DNA of 15,601 nt from CAZKTO01 sp964555685 (GCA_964555685.1 CAZKTO010000070.1:1-15601), one strand, 5' to 3'. Counted from the stretch's first letter, positions 7,088 to 13,581 are shown. Numbers and translations: made by a program. The notes: generated from the sequence alone by a model not told the origin.

Positions 7088-7128
7088 TAACACGTGGGGG
7101 CGGGTTTCAAACCCGCCCCCACGTGTTA
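7088..7128. repeat. 41-bp perfect inverted repeat with one-base centre between convergent genes
   Basis: Arms of 20 bp at 7088-7107 and 7109-7128 are perfectly complementary around a single C (TAACACGTGGGGGCGGGTTT on the left). In RNA it would form a very stable stem with a small TTCAA loop. It lies 86 bases past the stop of the amidohydrolase-2 gene and 27 bases past that of the minus-strand deacylase-like gene, so it could stop transcription from both sides, although no long T-run follows. The CGGGTTTCAAACCCGCCCC core resembles, from memory, an intergenic palindrome frequent in Chloroflexota-type genomes. Confidence 0.85.
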
Positions 7129-7155
7129 GACCCAATCTGTGCAATCTGCGGGCGG

Positions 7156-8859
7156 CTACTTCGTCTTCGCGTAGTCCCCGCTGCGCAGCGTCTTCCCGCC
7201 CAGGTCGCCGGTGGGCTTGCCGCCCTGCATCGTGACGACGCCATTGACCAGCGTGTACTCGATGCCCTCGGCGTACTGGACCAGGCGCCGCGCGCCGCCG
7301 GGCAGGTCGTTGACGAAGACCCGGTCCGTAGCCCGCACGGTCGCCGGGTCGAAGATCGTGATGTCGGCCGCCAGGCCTTGCTTGATGGAGCCCCGGTCCG
7401 TGATGCCAGCCTCCTCGGCGGCGACGCTGGAGACCCTGCGTACCGCCGCCTCCAGCGTCATCGCCTTCTGTTCACGGACCCAATAGCCCAGGAGGCGCGT
7501 TGGGAAGCCGGTGTTCACCTCCGTGATCAGGTGCGCCCCCGCGTCCGAGAAGCCCGCCGCCACGTGCGGCTCCTTCAGCACCTCCATCATCACGGTGGGG
7601 TCCAGGTTGCGCGAGTCCAGAAGGCGGAACTGCGTCTGCAGGCCCTCGTCGAGGGCGATGTCCAGCGCCGCGTCCAGCGGGTGCTTGCCCAGCTTCGCCG
7701 CCGTGGCGGCTACGGGCTGCATCTCGAAGGAGCGGTAGCGGCCCGTGGGCGACTTGACCAGCAGGACCCGGTCCCAGGTGAAGGGGAGGCCCATGAACGG
7801 GTCGTCCTGCATCTCCTCCTTGAGCTTGGCGCGCATGGCCGGGTCCTTGAGCTTGGGGACCTTGGTCTCGCTGGGCTCGATGAGGACCTTCTGCCAGGTG
7901 GCCCAGCGGTCGAAGACGTTGGTGAAGTCGAAGGTGAACTCGAAGTCGTCCGGCTGGGTGTGACCCAGGGCGAAGAAGGGCACGCCCTGACGGCGCAGCG
8001 CCAGCATCGTATCGAGGTGCCGCCGCCACGCCGCCGGGTCCGCGGGCGTCTGCGATATGGAGTTCCAGCAGACGGGCCGGCCGCTGACCCGCGCCAGCTC
8101 GATGAGCCGGGCCATGCCCTGCTCCGTATAGCGGCTGAACTCGGGTCCGGAGGCCAGCTCCACGTAGCCGCAGCTCAGCCCTTGCATCTGGCTCAGGAGC
8201 GCGTAGTACTCCTCGAGGGTGGCGAGGCGGCTGGGCACCGGCAGGCCGTCGCCGTCCCAGTGGGTGACGACGCGCGACGTCGTGAAGCCCATGGCCCCGG
8301 CCCGCAGCGATTCGGCGACCACTCGCTGCATCCTGGCGACCTCATCGGGCCGCGCGGGTCGCTCGGAGGCCTCCGAGCCCATGACGTAGCGGCGAACGGC
8401 CGTGTGCCCCACCTGCGAGATGACGTTCACGCCCACGGCGCGGTCCAGCGTGTCCAGGTACTGGGCGAAGTGCTCCCAGGGCCACGGCGTGGTGCGCTGG
8501 AGGACCCCCACGTTCATCCCCTCCACCCGGGCGAGGGTCTTGACCATCCAGTCCTGGTCGTCGGCGCGGCACGGGGCGACGCTGAACCCGCAGTTGCCCA
8601 TGACGACCGTCGTCACGCCGTGCCAGCACGACGAGGTGGCGATGGGGTCCCACAGGAGCTGGGCGTCGTAGTGCGTGTGGACGTCCCAGAAGCCCGGCGC
8701 CACGGCCAGACCGTCCGCATCGACGACGCGGGCCGCGGCGGGGCGGACATCGCCCACGCCCGCGATCTTCCCGTTCGTAATGGCGACGTTGCCCCGGCGG
8801 GGCTTCTCGCCGGTGCCGTCCACGATAAGGCCGCCTTTGATCAGTGTGTCGACCGCCAT
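7156..8859 (-). CDS. N-acyl-D-amino-acid deacylase-like amidohydrolase (Amidohydro_3 family)
   Basis: 567 residues; the ATG at 8859 follows a GGGGGGAG ribosome binding site. It starts DTLIKGGLIVDGTG with the small beta-domain, then PGFWDVHTHYDAQLLWDP carrying the metal motif H61-x-H63 and D65, and VVMGNCGFSVAP with Cys90, the metal-bridging Cys characteristic of D-aminoacylases. The catalytic Asp is in GFSDAGAH (D439), and the C-terminal RGSIKQGLAADITIFDP and YEGIEYTLVNGVVTMQGG complete the beta-domain. The family cuts N-acyl groups from D-amino acids or related cyclic amides; sequence alone does not fix the substrate. A paralogue of equal length lies at 13791-15497 with its Cys and Asp at matching positions. 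It appears to be transcribed alone from an extended -10 promoter. Confidence 0.85.
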   Translation of the reverse strand: MAVDTLIKGGLIVDGTGEKPRRGNVAITNGKIAGVGDVRPAAARVVDADGLAVAPGFWDVHTHYDAQLLWDPIATSSCWHGVTTVVMGNCGFSVAPCRADDQDWMVKTLARVEGMNVGVLQRTTPWPWEHFAQYLDTLDRAVGVNVISQVGHTAVRRYVMGSEASERPARPDEVARMQRVVAESLRAGAMGFTTSRVVTHWDGDGLPVPSRLATLEEYYALLSQMQGLSCGYVELASGPEFSRYTEQGMARLIELARVSGRPVCWNSISQTPADPAAWRRHLDTMLALRRQGVPFFALGHTQPDDFEFTFDFTNVFDRWATWQKVLIEPSETKVPKLKDPAMRAKLKEEMQDDPFMGLPFTWDRVLLVKSPTGRYRSFEMQPVAATAAKLGKHPLDAALDIALDEGLQTQFRLLDSRNLDPTVMMEVLKEPHVAAGFSDAGAHLITEVNTGFPTRLLGYWVREQKAMTLEAAVRRVSSVAAEEAGITDRGSIKQGLAADITIFDPATVRATDRVFVNDLPGGARRLVQYAEGIEYTLVNGVVTMQGGKPTGDLGGKTLRSGDYAKTK

Positions 8860-8897
8860 AGCTCCCCCCTCTTGCGCTGCGATTTCAGGAACGGGTC

Positions 8898-8926
8898 ATC
8901 GTAGCACACGGGCGCGCGGCGTGCAG
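8898..8926 (-). promoter_or_regulatory. Extended -10 promoter of the deacylase-like gene
   Basis: On the minus strand CTGCAC (8926-8921), 17 bases, then TACGAT (8903-8898) preceded by TGC. It is the same composite as upstream of the amidohydrolase-2 gene at 5862-5890, including the spacer length. The start codon is 38 bases past the -10. Confidence 0.5.
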
Positions 8927-8977
8927 CGCCGCTGGGGCGCCCGGCAGGGTCGTTCGATTATGGGGTGGGGCCGCAAT

Positions 8978-9388
8978 CCCTTCCCCCGTCTGCGGGGGAA
9001 GGTTAGGATGGGGGCGTGCGTAACCAAAGAGTACGTGAGCTGCGAAAAAACCTCACGGACGCCGAGCGTAAACTCTGAGCTCACCTCCGGCTCCGCCAGA
9101 TCCAGGGCCACAAATTCCGCCGCCAGCACCCTATTGGGCCATATATCGTCGACTTCGTTTGTCTGGAACAACGCCTCGTCATCGAGGTGGACGGCAGCCA
9201 GCACATGGAGCGGGCATCTCAGGATGCTCGGCGGGATGCCTGGCTCGCATCCGTGGGGTTCAGGGTGCTGCGGTTCTGGGACAACCAAGTCCTTGACGAG
9301 ATAGACGGCGTTGCGGAGGTGATCGCTAGGGTGCTAGGGGTGAGCGAGGACCCCCCATCCTAGCCTTCCCCCGCCTGCGGGGGAAGGG
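8978..9388. mobile_element. DUF559 nuclease cassette bracketed by 37-bp inverted repeats
   Basis: 8978-9014 and the reverse complement of 9352-9388 match at 33 of 37 positions (three mismatches in the hairpin loop, one further on). Each repeat contains its own hairpin: CCTTCCCCC / GGGGGAAGG at 8979-8987 and 8994-9002 on the left, and the equivalent at 9365-9387 on the right. The other end of each repeat is TAGGATGGGGG. The left repeat ends one base before the GTG start of the DUF559 gene, and the right repeat overlaps its last codons and stop. The cassette is 411 bp with no transposase. It lies between the minus-strand deacylase gene and the 3' end of the acyl-CoA operon. The mobile label is inference from the architecture. 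Confidence 0.65.
9016..9363 (+). pseudogene. DUF559-family endonuclease with an in-frame TGA (nonsense) at codon 21
   Basis: From the GTG at 9016 the frame reads MRNQRVRELRKNLTDAERKL, then TGA (9076-9078). It continues with AHLRLRQIQGHKFRRQHPIG, PYIVDFVCLEQRLVIEVDG, SQH…, WLASVGFRVLRFWDNQVL and stops at TAG 9361-9363. This is the DUF559 family, related to Vsr-like and other restriction-type nucleases: D (VDF), E-x-D (IEVDG) and Q are the nuclease core and are intact. The family normally reads AERKLW at the stop, so a single TGG-to-TGA change explains it. Other genes here use TGA as a stop and TGG for Trp, so recoding is unlikely. Full length would be 115 codons, usual for the family. Sequencing error remains possible. 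Confidence 0.85.
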
Positions 9389-9396
9389 AGGGGATC

Positions 9397-9433
9397 CTCT
9401 CCCCCTTGACGGGGGAGAGTGAGAGTGGGGGTG
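9397..9433. repeat. Hairpin with G-rich tail (dispersed-repeat type), 3' of the acyl-CoA operon
   Basis: Perfect 9-bp arms CTCTCCCCC (9397-9405) and GGGGGAGAG (9411-9419) with a 5-base loop, followed by a GTGAGAGTGGGGGTG-type tail. It shares the layout of copies A (237-304) and B (13629-13680), but the hairpin sequence differs. It lies 40-75 bases beyond the stop of the acyl-CoA dehydrogenase gene and might help end that transcript; no T-run is seen. Confidence 0.6.
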
Positions 9434-9472
9434 AACTCTGGATCCATCCATCAAATCCACCGTGACTGGCGC

Positions 9473-10639
9473 CTAGCCCCGGGGCAGGCCCAGCCCGCGC
9501 GTCGCAATCACCGACCGGTTGATCTCGCTGCTGCCGCCCGCGACGGCGCTGACGCCCGACCCCTCGTAGGCCCTCGCGATGTCCCGCCCCAGGCGCTCCG
9601 TGGCCGATTCGTACCGGAGCTGGCCGTAGAGCCCGGTGATCTCCATGGCCGCCCGCGCCATGCGGAGCGAGAGCTCCGTCCCGAACAGCTTGCTGATGGA
9701 CGACTCGACGTTCGCCACGCCCACGCGCCGCTCCACGTCCAGCACCCGCAGGCTCAGGGTGTGCTGCACCGCGGTCTCGATCTGCGCCTGGGCGACCCGG
9801 TGGCGCAGGACCTTCCAGTAGGGGAGCGCCTTGACCGGGGGCGGCGCCTCCCTGGCCAGGCGCAGCAGATTGTCGGCCGCCGCCTGGACCGGTCCGAACG
9901 GGAACAGGTGGATGCGCTCGAAGTCCAGCGCCTCGGCGAGGTAGTACCAGCCCCGGTTCGGCTCGCCGACGAGGGTGGTCCGGGGCACCCGCACGCTATC
10001 GAAGTAGACGACGTTGTTCCGCATGTCGCCGATCTTCCAGATGGGCGTGACGGTGATCCCCCGCTGCTTCATGGGGAAGAGGAAGAGGCTGATCCCCTTG
10101 TGCTTGGGGGCCTGCTGGTCCGTCCGGGCCGCCAGCCAGATGTAGTCGGCGAAGTGGGCCGCGCTGGTCCAGATCTTCTGCCCGTTGATGACGTACTCAT
10201 CGCCCTCGAGATCGGCGCGGAGCTGGAGGCTCGCCAGATCGGTGCCGGCCTGAGGCTCCGAGTAGCCGATGGCGAACTCGATGTCGGCGCTGACGATCTT
10301 GGGCAGGATCTCGCGCTTCTGCTGCTCGGCGCCGCGGCGCATGAGCGTCTGGCCGATGGTGCCGACGCCTGTGCCCGTGTGGGGCGCGCCGGCGTAGGAG
10401 AGCTCCTCGGAGAGGATGTACTGGTAGCCGATGGGTTTGGCCTGGCCGCCGTACTCCCTGGGCCACGAGATGCCGATCCACCCCTTGGCGGCAAGCTTTT
10501 TGGCGAAGGCCCGCTTGGCCGGCGTGCTCCACAGCCCGCCGCCCTCGCCCTGGGTCAGCTCCTCCGTCAGGTTCTCCCGGATGAACTCCCGGACGTCCCG
10601 GCGAAAGGCCCGCTCCTCCGGAGACCAGTTGAAGTCCAT
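9473..10639 (-). CDS. Acyl-CoA dehydrogenase family protein, last gene of the operon
   Basis: 388 residues, full length for the family. The N-terminal helical domain (MDFNWSPEERAFRRDVREFIREN) is followed by the FAD/substrate segments GYSEPQAGTDLASL (125-138) and NGQKIWTSAAHFADYIWLAART (152-173). The C-terminal helical domain ends AGGSSEINRSVIATRGLGLPRG. At the usual catalytic position (the Glu of YEGT in medium-chain enzymes) this protein has Gly (GGSS). A Glu at 241 in ALDFERIHLF aligns with the helix-G Glu of isovaleryl-CoA dehydrogenase-type enzymes and is the probable base. It would oxidise an acyl-CoA to the 2-enoyl-CoA using FAD; the chain is unknown. It starts 15 bases after the SDR stop, with only a weak AGAAGAGA ribosome binding site. 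Actinobacterial steroid-type FadE proteins look similar. Confidence 0.9.
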   Translation of the reverse strand: MDFNWSPEERAFRRDVREFIRENLTEELTQGEGGGLWSTPAKRAFAKKLAAKGWIGISWPREYGGQAKPIGYQYILSEELSYAGAPHTGTGVGTIGQTLMRRGAEQQKREILPKIVSADIEFAIGYSEPQAGTDLASLQLRADLEGDEYVINGQKIWTSAAHFADYIWLAARTDQQAPKHKGISLFLFPMKQRGITVTPIWKIGDMRNNVVYFDSVRVPRTTLVGEPNRGWYYLAEALDFERIHLFPFGPVQAAADNLLRLAREAPPPVKALPYWKVLRHRVAQAQIETAVQHTLSLRVLDVERRVGVANVESSISKLFGTELSLRMARAAMEITGLYGQLRYESATERLGRDIARAYEGSGVSAVAGGSSEINRSVIATRGLGLPRG

Positions 10640-10654
10640 AGTTTGTGGTCTCTT

Positions 10655-11560
10655 CTAGCCCTTCTTTTCGGCCTTCGCCTCCGGCTTGACGCCGCCGTAG
10701 TAGGGGTAGGGCGCCTTCTGGATGCCGATGGGCTCCAGCCGGTTGCCGATGTTGGCCTTGAAGTGCTCCCGGATGTCGGCGATGGTCCAGCCGCCGGGCT
10801 TCATGAGCCCGTAGTAGTACTTGGGCTGGGAGAGGAGATAGAGGCGGCTGCCGCCGGTCCCGAGGACCTGGCCCGTCACGTAGTTCGCCTCGTCGCTGAT
10901 GAGGAAGGCCACCACGGGGGCGTTCAGGCCCGGGTCCACGAACGGCCCCTGGGTGGGCTGCCCGCCCGGCCCGCGGAAGGTGCCCGACATGCGGGTGGTG
11001 CCCGAGGGCGAGATGGCGTTGACGCGGATGCCGTACCGGGCCAGCTCGATGGCCATGGTGTAGGTGATGGAGGCGATGGCGCCCTTGGCGCCGGCGTAGT
11101 TGACCTGGCCGAAGTTGCCCATGTGCGCGGCCGAGGTGGTGTTGATGATGACGCCGCCATTGCCCTGCTCGCGCATCTTGCGCGCCGCCGCCTGGCCGCA
11201 CCAGAACGTGCCCATGACGTGCACCCGGAAGACCTCGGACATCTCCTCGTCCGTCATGTTGAGGAACGACTTATCGCGCAGGATGCCGGCGTTGGCGACC
11301 ATGAAGTCGATCTTGCCGAACTCCTTCACGCACTGGGCGACGACGGCCTCGGCGCCGGCGCGGCTGCCGATATCGGCGTCGGAGGCGATGGCCGTGCCGC
11401 CCGCCTTCTTGATCTCGTCGGCGACCTTCCTCGCCTCCACCAGGTCCACGTCGTTGACGATGACCTTGGCCCCCTCCTTCGTCAGGAGCAGCGAGTGGCC
11501 CCGCCCGATCCCCCGGCCGCCGCCGGTGACGACGCCCGCCTTGCCATCGATGATGCCCAT
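10655..11560 (-). CDS. Short-chain dehydrogenase/reductase, probable 3-hydroxyacyl-CoA dehydrogenase
   Basis: 301 residues. The Rossmann fold shows TGGGRGIG (12-19), an acidic residue after the second strand (VIVNDVD, D37, suggesting NAD rather than NADP), DADI (61-64), NAG (90-92), Ser143 (NTTSAAHMG) and the YxxxK pair Tyr155/Lys159 (YAGAK). His114 (VHVMGTF) stands where classical SDRs have Asn. As I recall, the H-x-x-G-T-F form is common in SDRs resembling the dehydrogenase domain of peroxisomal multifunctional enzyme 2. The family fold ends near residue 245; the extra C-terminal 55 residues (PKYYYGLMKPGGWTIADI…KAEKKG) resemble extensions on such CoA-linked SDRs. In this operon it would oxidise a 3-hydroxyacyl-CoA. 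The start is preceded by a GGGGGG tract. Confidence 0.88.
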   Translation of the reverse strand: MGIIDGKAGVVTGGGRGIGRGHSLLLTKEGAKVIVNDVDLVEARKVADEIKKAGGTAIASDADIGSRAGAEAVVAQCVKEFGKIDFMVANAGILRDKSFLNMTDEEMSEVFRVHVMGTFWCGQAAARKMREQGNGGVIINTTSAAHMGNFGQVNYAGAKGAIASITYTMAIELARYGIRVNAISPSGTTRMSGTFRGPGGQPTQGPFVDPGLNAPVVAFLISDEANYVTGQVLGTGGSRLYLLSQPKYYYGLMKPGGWTIADIREHFKANIGNRLEPIGIQKAPYPYYGGVKPEAKAEKKG

Positions 11561-11614
11561 GGCCTATGCCCCCCTAGGAATGTGGTGAATGGGATCGGGT
11601 CCAGAGACCCTTCG

Positions 11615-12037
11615 TCACTGCGCCAGGGCCACGGTGGCCTTGGCCGGGCAGAGCTTTTCGCCCTTCTGGTTCTCCGTCCAGACCTCCAGGTCCACCAGCC
11701 TCTCGCCCTTGTCCACGTACTTCTTGATCACGGTCCCCTTGGCCGTGACGGTGTCGTTCTTGAAGTTCATGCCCCGGAACTGACAGGAGAATTGCTTGAT
11801 CCATCCGTCGTCGCCGATCCACTGGCGCAGCAGGTTGTGGATGTAGCTCACCTGCAAGTTGCCCATGCCAAAGGCGGCGGGCTGGCCGATCTTGCGCGCC
11901 ATCTCGTCATCCATATGGATATAGACGAACTCGTCGTTGACGGCGGCGTAGCGGTTCCAGTGCATGAAGTCGGTCACGCGCTGGAAGGGTGGCAGGGCCT
12001 GCCCATCCTTGACCTCGTCGAACGTCGCGGTCGCCAT
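11615..12037 (-). CDS. MaoC-like hotdog dehydratase, small subunit
   Basis: 140 residues behind a strong GAGGAGG ribosome binding site. The single hotdog fold shows FQRVTDFMHWNRYAAVNDEFVYIHMDDEMARKIG, AFGMGNLQVSYIHNLL, FSCQFRGMNFKNDTVTAKGTVIKK and a final VALAQ. Against the hydratase-2 signature (G-D-x-N-P-x-H), the catalytic Asp position is Glu36 and the Asn position is Val38, while His41 is kept. The site is therefore altered, and activity may need the partner encoded just upstream. Small MaoC proteins of this type commonly pair with a FAS1-like dehydratase subunit, as in actinobacterial steroid side-chain heteromeric hydratases; the neighbour at 12078-12578 is exactly that family. The two genes are 40 bases apart, so a heteromer is likely (inference). 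Confidence 0.8.
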   Translation of the reverse strand: MATATFDEVKDGQALPPFQRVTDFMHWNRYAAVNDEFVYIHMDDEMARKIGQPAAFGMGNLQVSYIHNLLRQWIGDDGWIKQFSCQFRGMNFKNDTVTAKGTVIKKYVDKGERLVDLEVWTENQKGEKLCPAKATVALAQ

Positions 12038-12050
12038 AGCTCCTCCTCGC

Positions 12051-12065
12051 CCCGCCGCAGGCGGG
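12051..12065. repeat. Short GC hairpin in the spacer between the two dehydratase genes
   Basis: CCCGCC (12051-12056) and GGCGGG (12060-12065) around GCA, in a 40-base spacer. It resembles the hairpins at 8979-9002 and 9365-9387 in type and may be a fragment of the same dispersed repeat class. It lies upstream of the MaoC ribosome binding site. Confidence 0.4.
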
Positions 12066-12077
12066 TGGGTGAGGCTT

Positions 12078-12578
12078 CTAGTAGTAGATCAGCGTCATCT
12101 TGCCGCGGCGGACCAGCTCGTTCTTCTGGTTCCGCCAGTCCGTTTGGTTCACCACGAACTTCATGAGGCCCATGCGCCCCTCGCGCTCGAAGATGTCGGC
12201 GATCTTGCTGGTGGACTCGATCACGTCGCCGGGCCGGATGGGGGCGAGGTACTCCGTCTCGACGCCGCCGTTGAGGATGCGCGTGCCGGGCTTGCCGGTG
12301 CCCATGGCGGAGAGCCGGTTCTTGGGGCGTTCCGGCGGCCAGCCGAAGGGGTTGAACTCCTGGGGCGCGATGATGCCTCCCCACTTGGTCTTCTTGGCGT
12401 ACTCCTCGTCCCAGAAGAGGCGTGGCGGCTTCTCGGGCCAGTAGACGGCGATGGCCCACTTGCGGATGTCGCTCGAGGAGACCGGGTAGGTGCTTCCGCC
12501 CTCCTTCTCGACGCCGATCTGGGCGCGCTCCTCCGGCGTTATGTACGTCGTTGGCTTCTCTTGCTTGGTGTCGGCCAT
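12078..12578 (-). CDS. FAS1-like dehydratase domain protein (MaoC_dehydrat_N family), partner of the MaoC subunit
   Basis: 166 residues starting at the ATG at 12578, which follows GAGGAGCGGAGC; the open frame extends upstream but into the crotonase gene. It shows VEKEGGSTYPVSSSDIRKWAIAVYWPEKPPRLFWDEEYA, typical of the N-terminal hotdog of MaoC-like/FAS1-type dehydratases (substrate-cap half, normally without a catalytic pair). WGGIIAPQEFNPFGWPP, LNGGVETEYLAPIRPGDVIESTSKIADIFEREGRMG and QKNELVRRGKMTLIYY follow. By itself this half is usually inactive; together with a MaoC subunit it forms an enoyl-CoA hydratase. Spacing is 47 bases to the crotonase stop and 40 to the MaoC start, within one operon. 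Confidence 0.82.
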   Translation of the reverse strand: MADTKQEKPTTYITPEERAQIGVEKEGGSTYPVSSSDIRKWAIAVYWPEKPPRLFWDEEYAKKTKWGGIIAPQEFNPFGWPPERPKNRLSAMGTGKPGTRILNGGVETEYLAPIRPGDVIESTSKIADIFEREGRMGLMKFVVNQTDWRNQKNELVRRGKMTLIYY

Positions 12579-12625
12579 GCTCCGCTCCTCGGCCTGGCGC
12601 CCCCATGGGTTGGGCGCGCTCTTCC

Positions 12626-13441
12626 CTAGTCCCCAGCTCCCAGTCCCTGCTCCTCCGCCCATCTGGGCTTGCGCTTTTCGGCGAAGGCCCGCGGGCCCTC
12701 CGTCATGTCCGGGTGGCCCCGGTACTCGCCCATGATCTTGACCCCGTTGGCGTGGGCGTCGGCGAGGGTGTGGTCCAGCGCCTCCCACAGGGTTCGCTTG
12801 ACGTAACGGACGGCGGTCGGCGAGTGCTCGGCGATCCAGCCCGCCACCTCGTGCGAGCGGGCCATCAGGCGGTCGTGCGGCATCACCTCGGTGACCATGC
12901 CCAGCTCCTTCGCCTCCTGCGCGCCGATGCGCTCCTTGCCGCCCACCAGCGTCATGCGCATGAGCGACTGGAACGGGATCCAGCGGGTCCAGGTGATGGG
13001 TGCGAAGGTGGCCAGCTGGCCGATGGCGACGCCGGGGTTGAAGAACTGGGCCCGGTCCGAGGCGATGGCGATGTCCGAGTCCGAGACGAACATGAGGCCG
13101 CCGCCGCTGCAGATGCCGTTGACGGCGGCGATGACGGGCTTGGTGAAGCTATGGTGCCTGCTGGTGAGCTTGGAGCCGCCTCCGCCCTGGCGAGGCGCCT
13201 GCCGGCCCCACTCGGGATTGCTGGCGGCCTCCTTCACGTCCATGCCGGAGCAGAAGGCCCGGTCACCGGCGCCGGTGAAGATCACGACCTTTACTGACTT
13301 GTCGCGCTCCAAGTCGGCCCACATATCGGGTATGCCCTGCTGGAGCATGGCGCTATTGAGGGCATTCAGGCGATGGGGGCGGTTCAGGGTGACGGTAGCG
13401 ATCCCGTTCGCCTTCTCGATGAGGATGTCCTGGTCAGCCAT
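12626..13441 (-). CDS. Crotonase-superfamily protein, first gene of the operon, lacking both classical hydratase glutamates
   Basis: 271 residues; AGGAG (13451-13447) precedes the ATG. Crotonase marks are present: NRPHRLNALNSAML, the oxyanion-hole loop RAFCSGMDVKE (62-71) and the second one NGICSGGGLMFVSDSDIAIAS (108-128), then AQFFNPGVAIG. In enoyl-CoA hydratase the catalytic Glu residues lie in GGGCE and QPE; here they are Met117 (GGGLM) and Gly137 (NPG). So it is unlikely to be a standard hydratase. Isomerase, hydrolase or retro-Claisen activities remain possible, since the superfamily stabilises CoA-enolates with different acid-base residues. The C-terminus ends GLGAGD from a GGGACT-rich tract. 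Confidence 0.85.
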   Translation of the reverse strand: MADQDILIEKANGIATVTLNRPHRLNALNSAMLQQGIPDMWADLERDKSVKVVIFTGAGDRAFCSGMDVKEAASNPEWGRQAPRQGGGGSKLTSRHHSFTKPVIAAVNGICSGGGLMFVSDSDIAIASDRAQFFNPGVAIGQLATFAPITWTRWIPFQSLMRMTLVGGKERIGAQEAKELGMVTEVMPHDRLMARSHEVAGWIAEHSPTAVRYVKRTLWEALDHTLADAHANGVKIMGEYRGHPDMTEGPRAFAEKRKPRWAEEQGLGAGD

Positions 13442-13552
13442 GGGGGCTCCTGTGCTTGGGGTGGCGCCGGCGGCCGCGTACCCATGGGAAGCTCCATGGG
13501 CGCCGGGCCGCGCATGCGAGCGCCGCGGGGGGCGCGCGCAGAGGGCGAAGGT

Positions 13553-13581
13553 ACGATAGCGGGGTGGCCGATGGGTGTCAA
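13553..13581 (-). promoter_or_regulatory. Promoter of the five-gene acyl-CoA operon
   Basis: On the minus strand a perfect TTGACA (13581-13576), a 17-base spacer and TATCGT (13558-13553, four of six consensus). It would give a leader of about 105 bases before the crotonase ATG. The other spacers in the operon are 15-54 bases, and no other promoter is clear inside it. The region 13442-13790 holds this promoter, repeat copy B and the promoter of the next gene, and no gene. Confidence 0.65.

Noticed and set aside
5884..7122. A 412-codon minus-strand open frame opposite the amidohydrolase-2 gene
   Set aside because: Shadow frame; it would also read through the 41-bp palindrome.
7048..8904. A 618-codon plus-strand open frame opposite the deacylase-like gene
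   Set aside because: It lies antisense to a clear metalloenzyme and has shadow composition; its 5' end runs through the palindrome.
9016..9363. UGA read as tryptophan in the DUF559 gene
   Set aside because: Other genes in the window end in TGA (for example those ending at 1466 and 7002) and use TGG for Trp in conserved positions, so a recoded genome is unlikely.
9419..12166. A 915-codon plus-strand open frame opposite the acyl-CoA operon
   Set aside because: It is antisense to four well-recognised genes, is rich in Arg/Gly/Leu/Asp/Val in the way GC-rich shadow frames are, and contains no domain I recognise.
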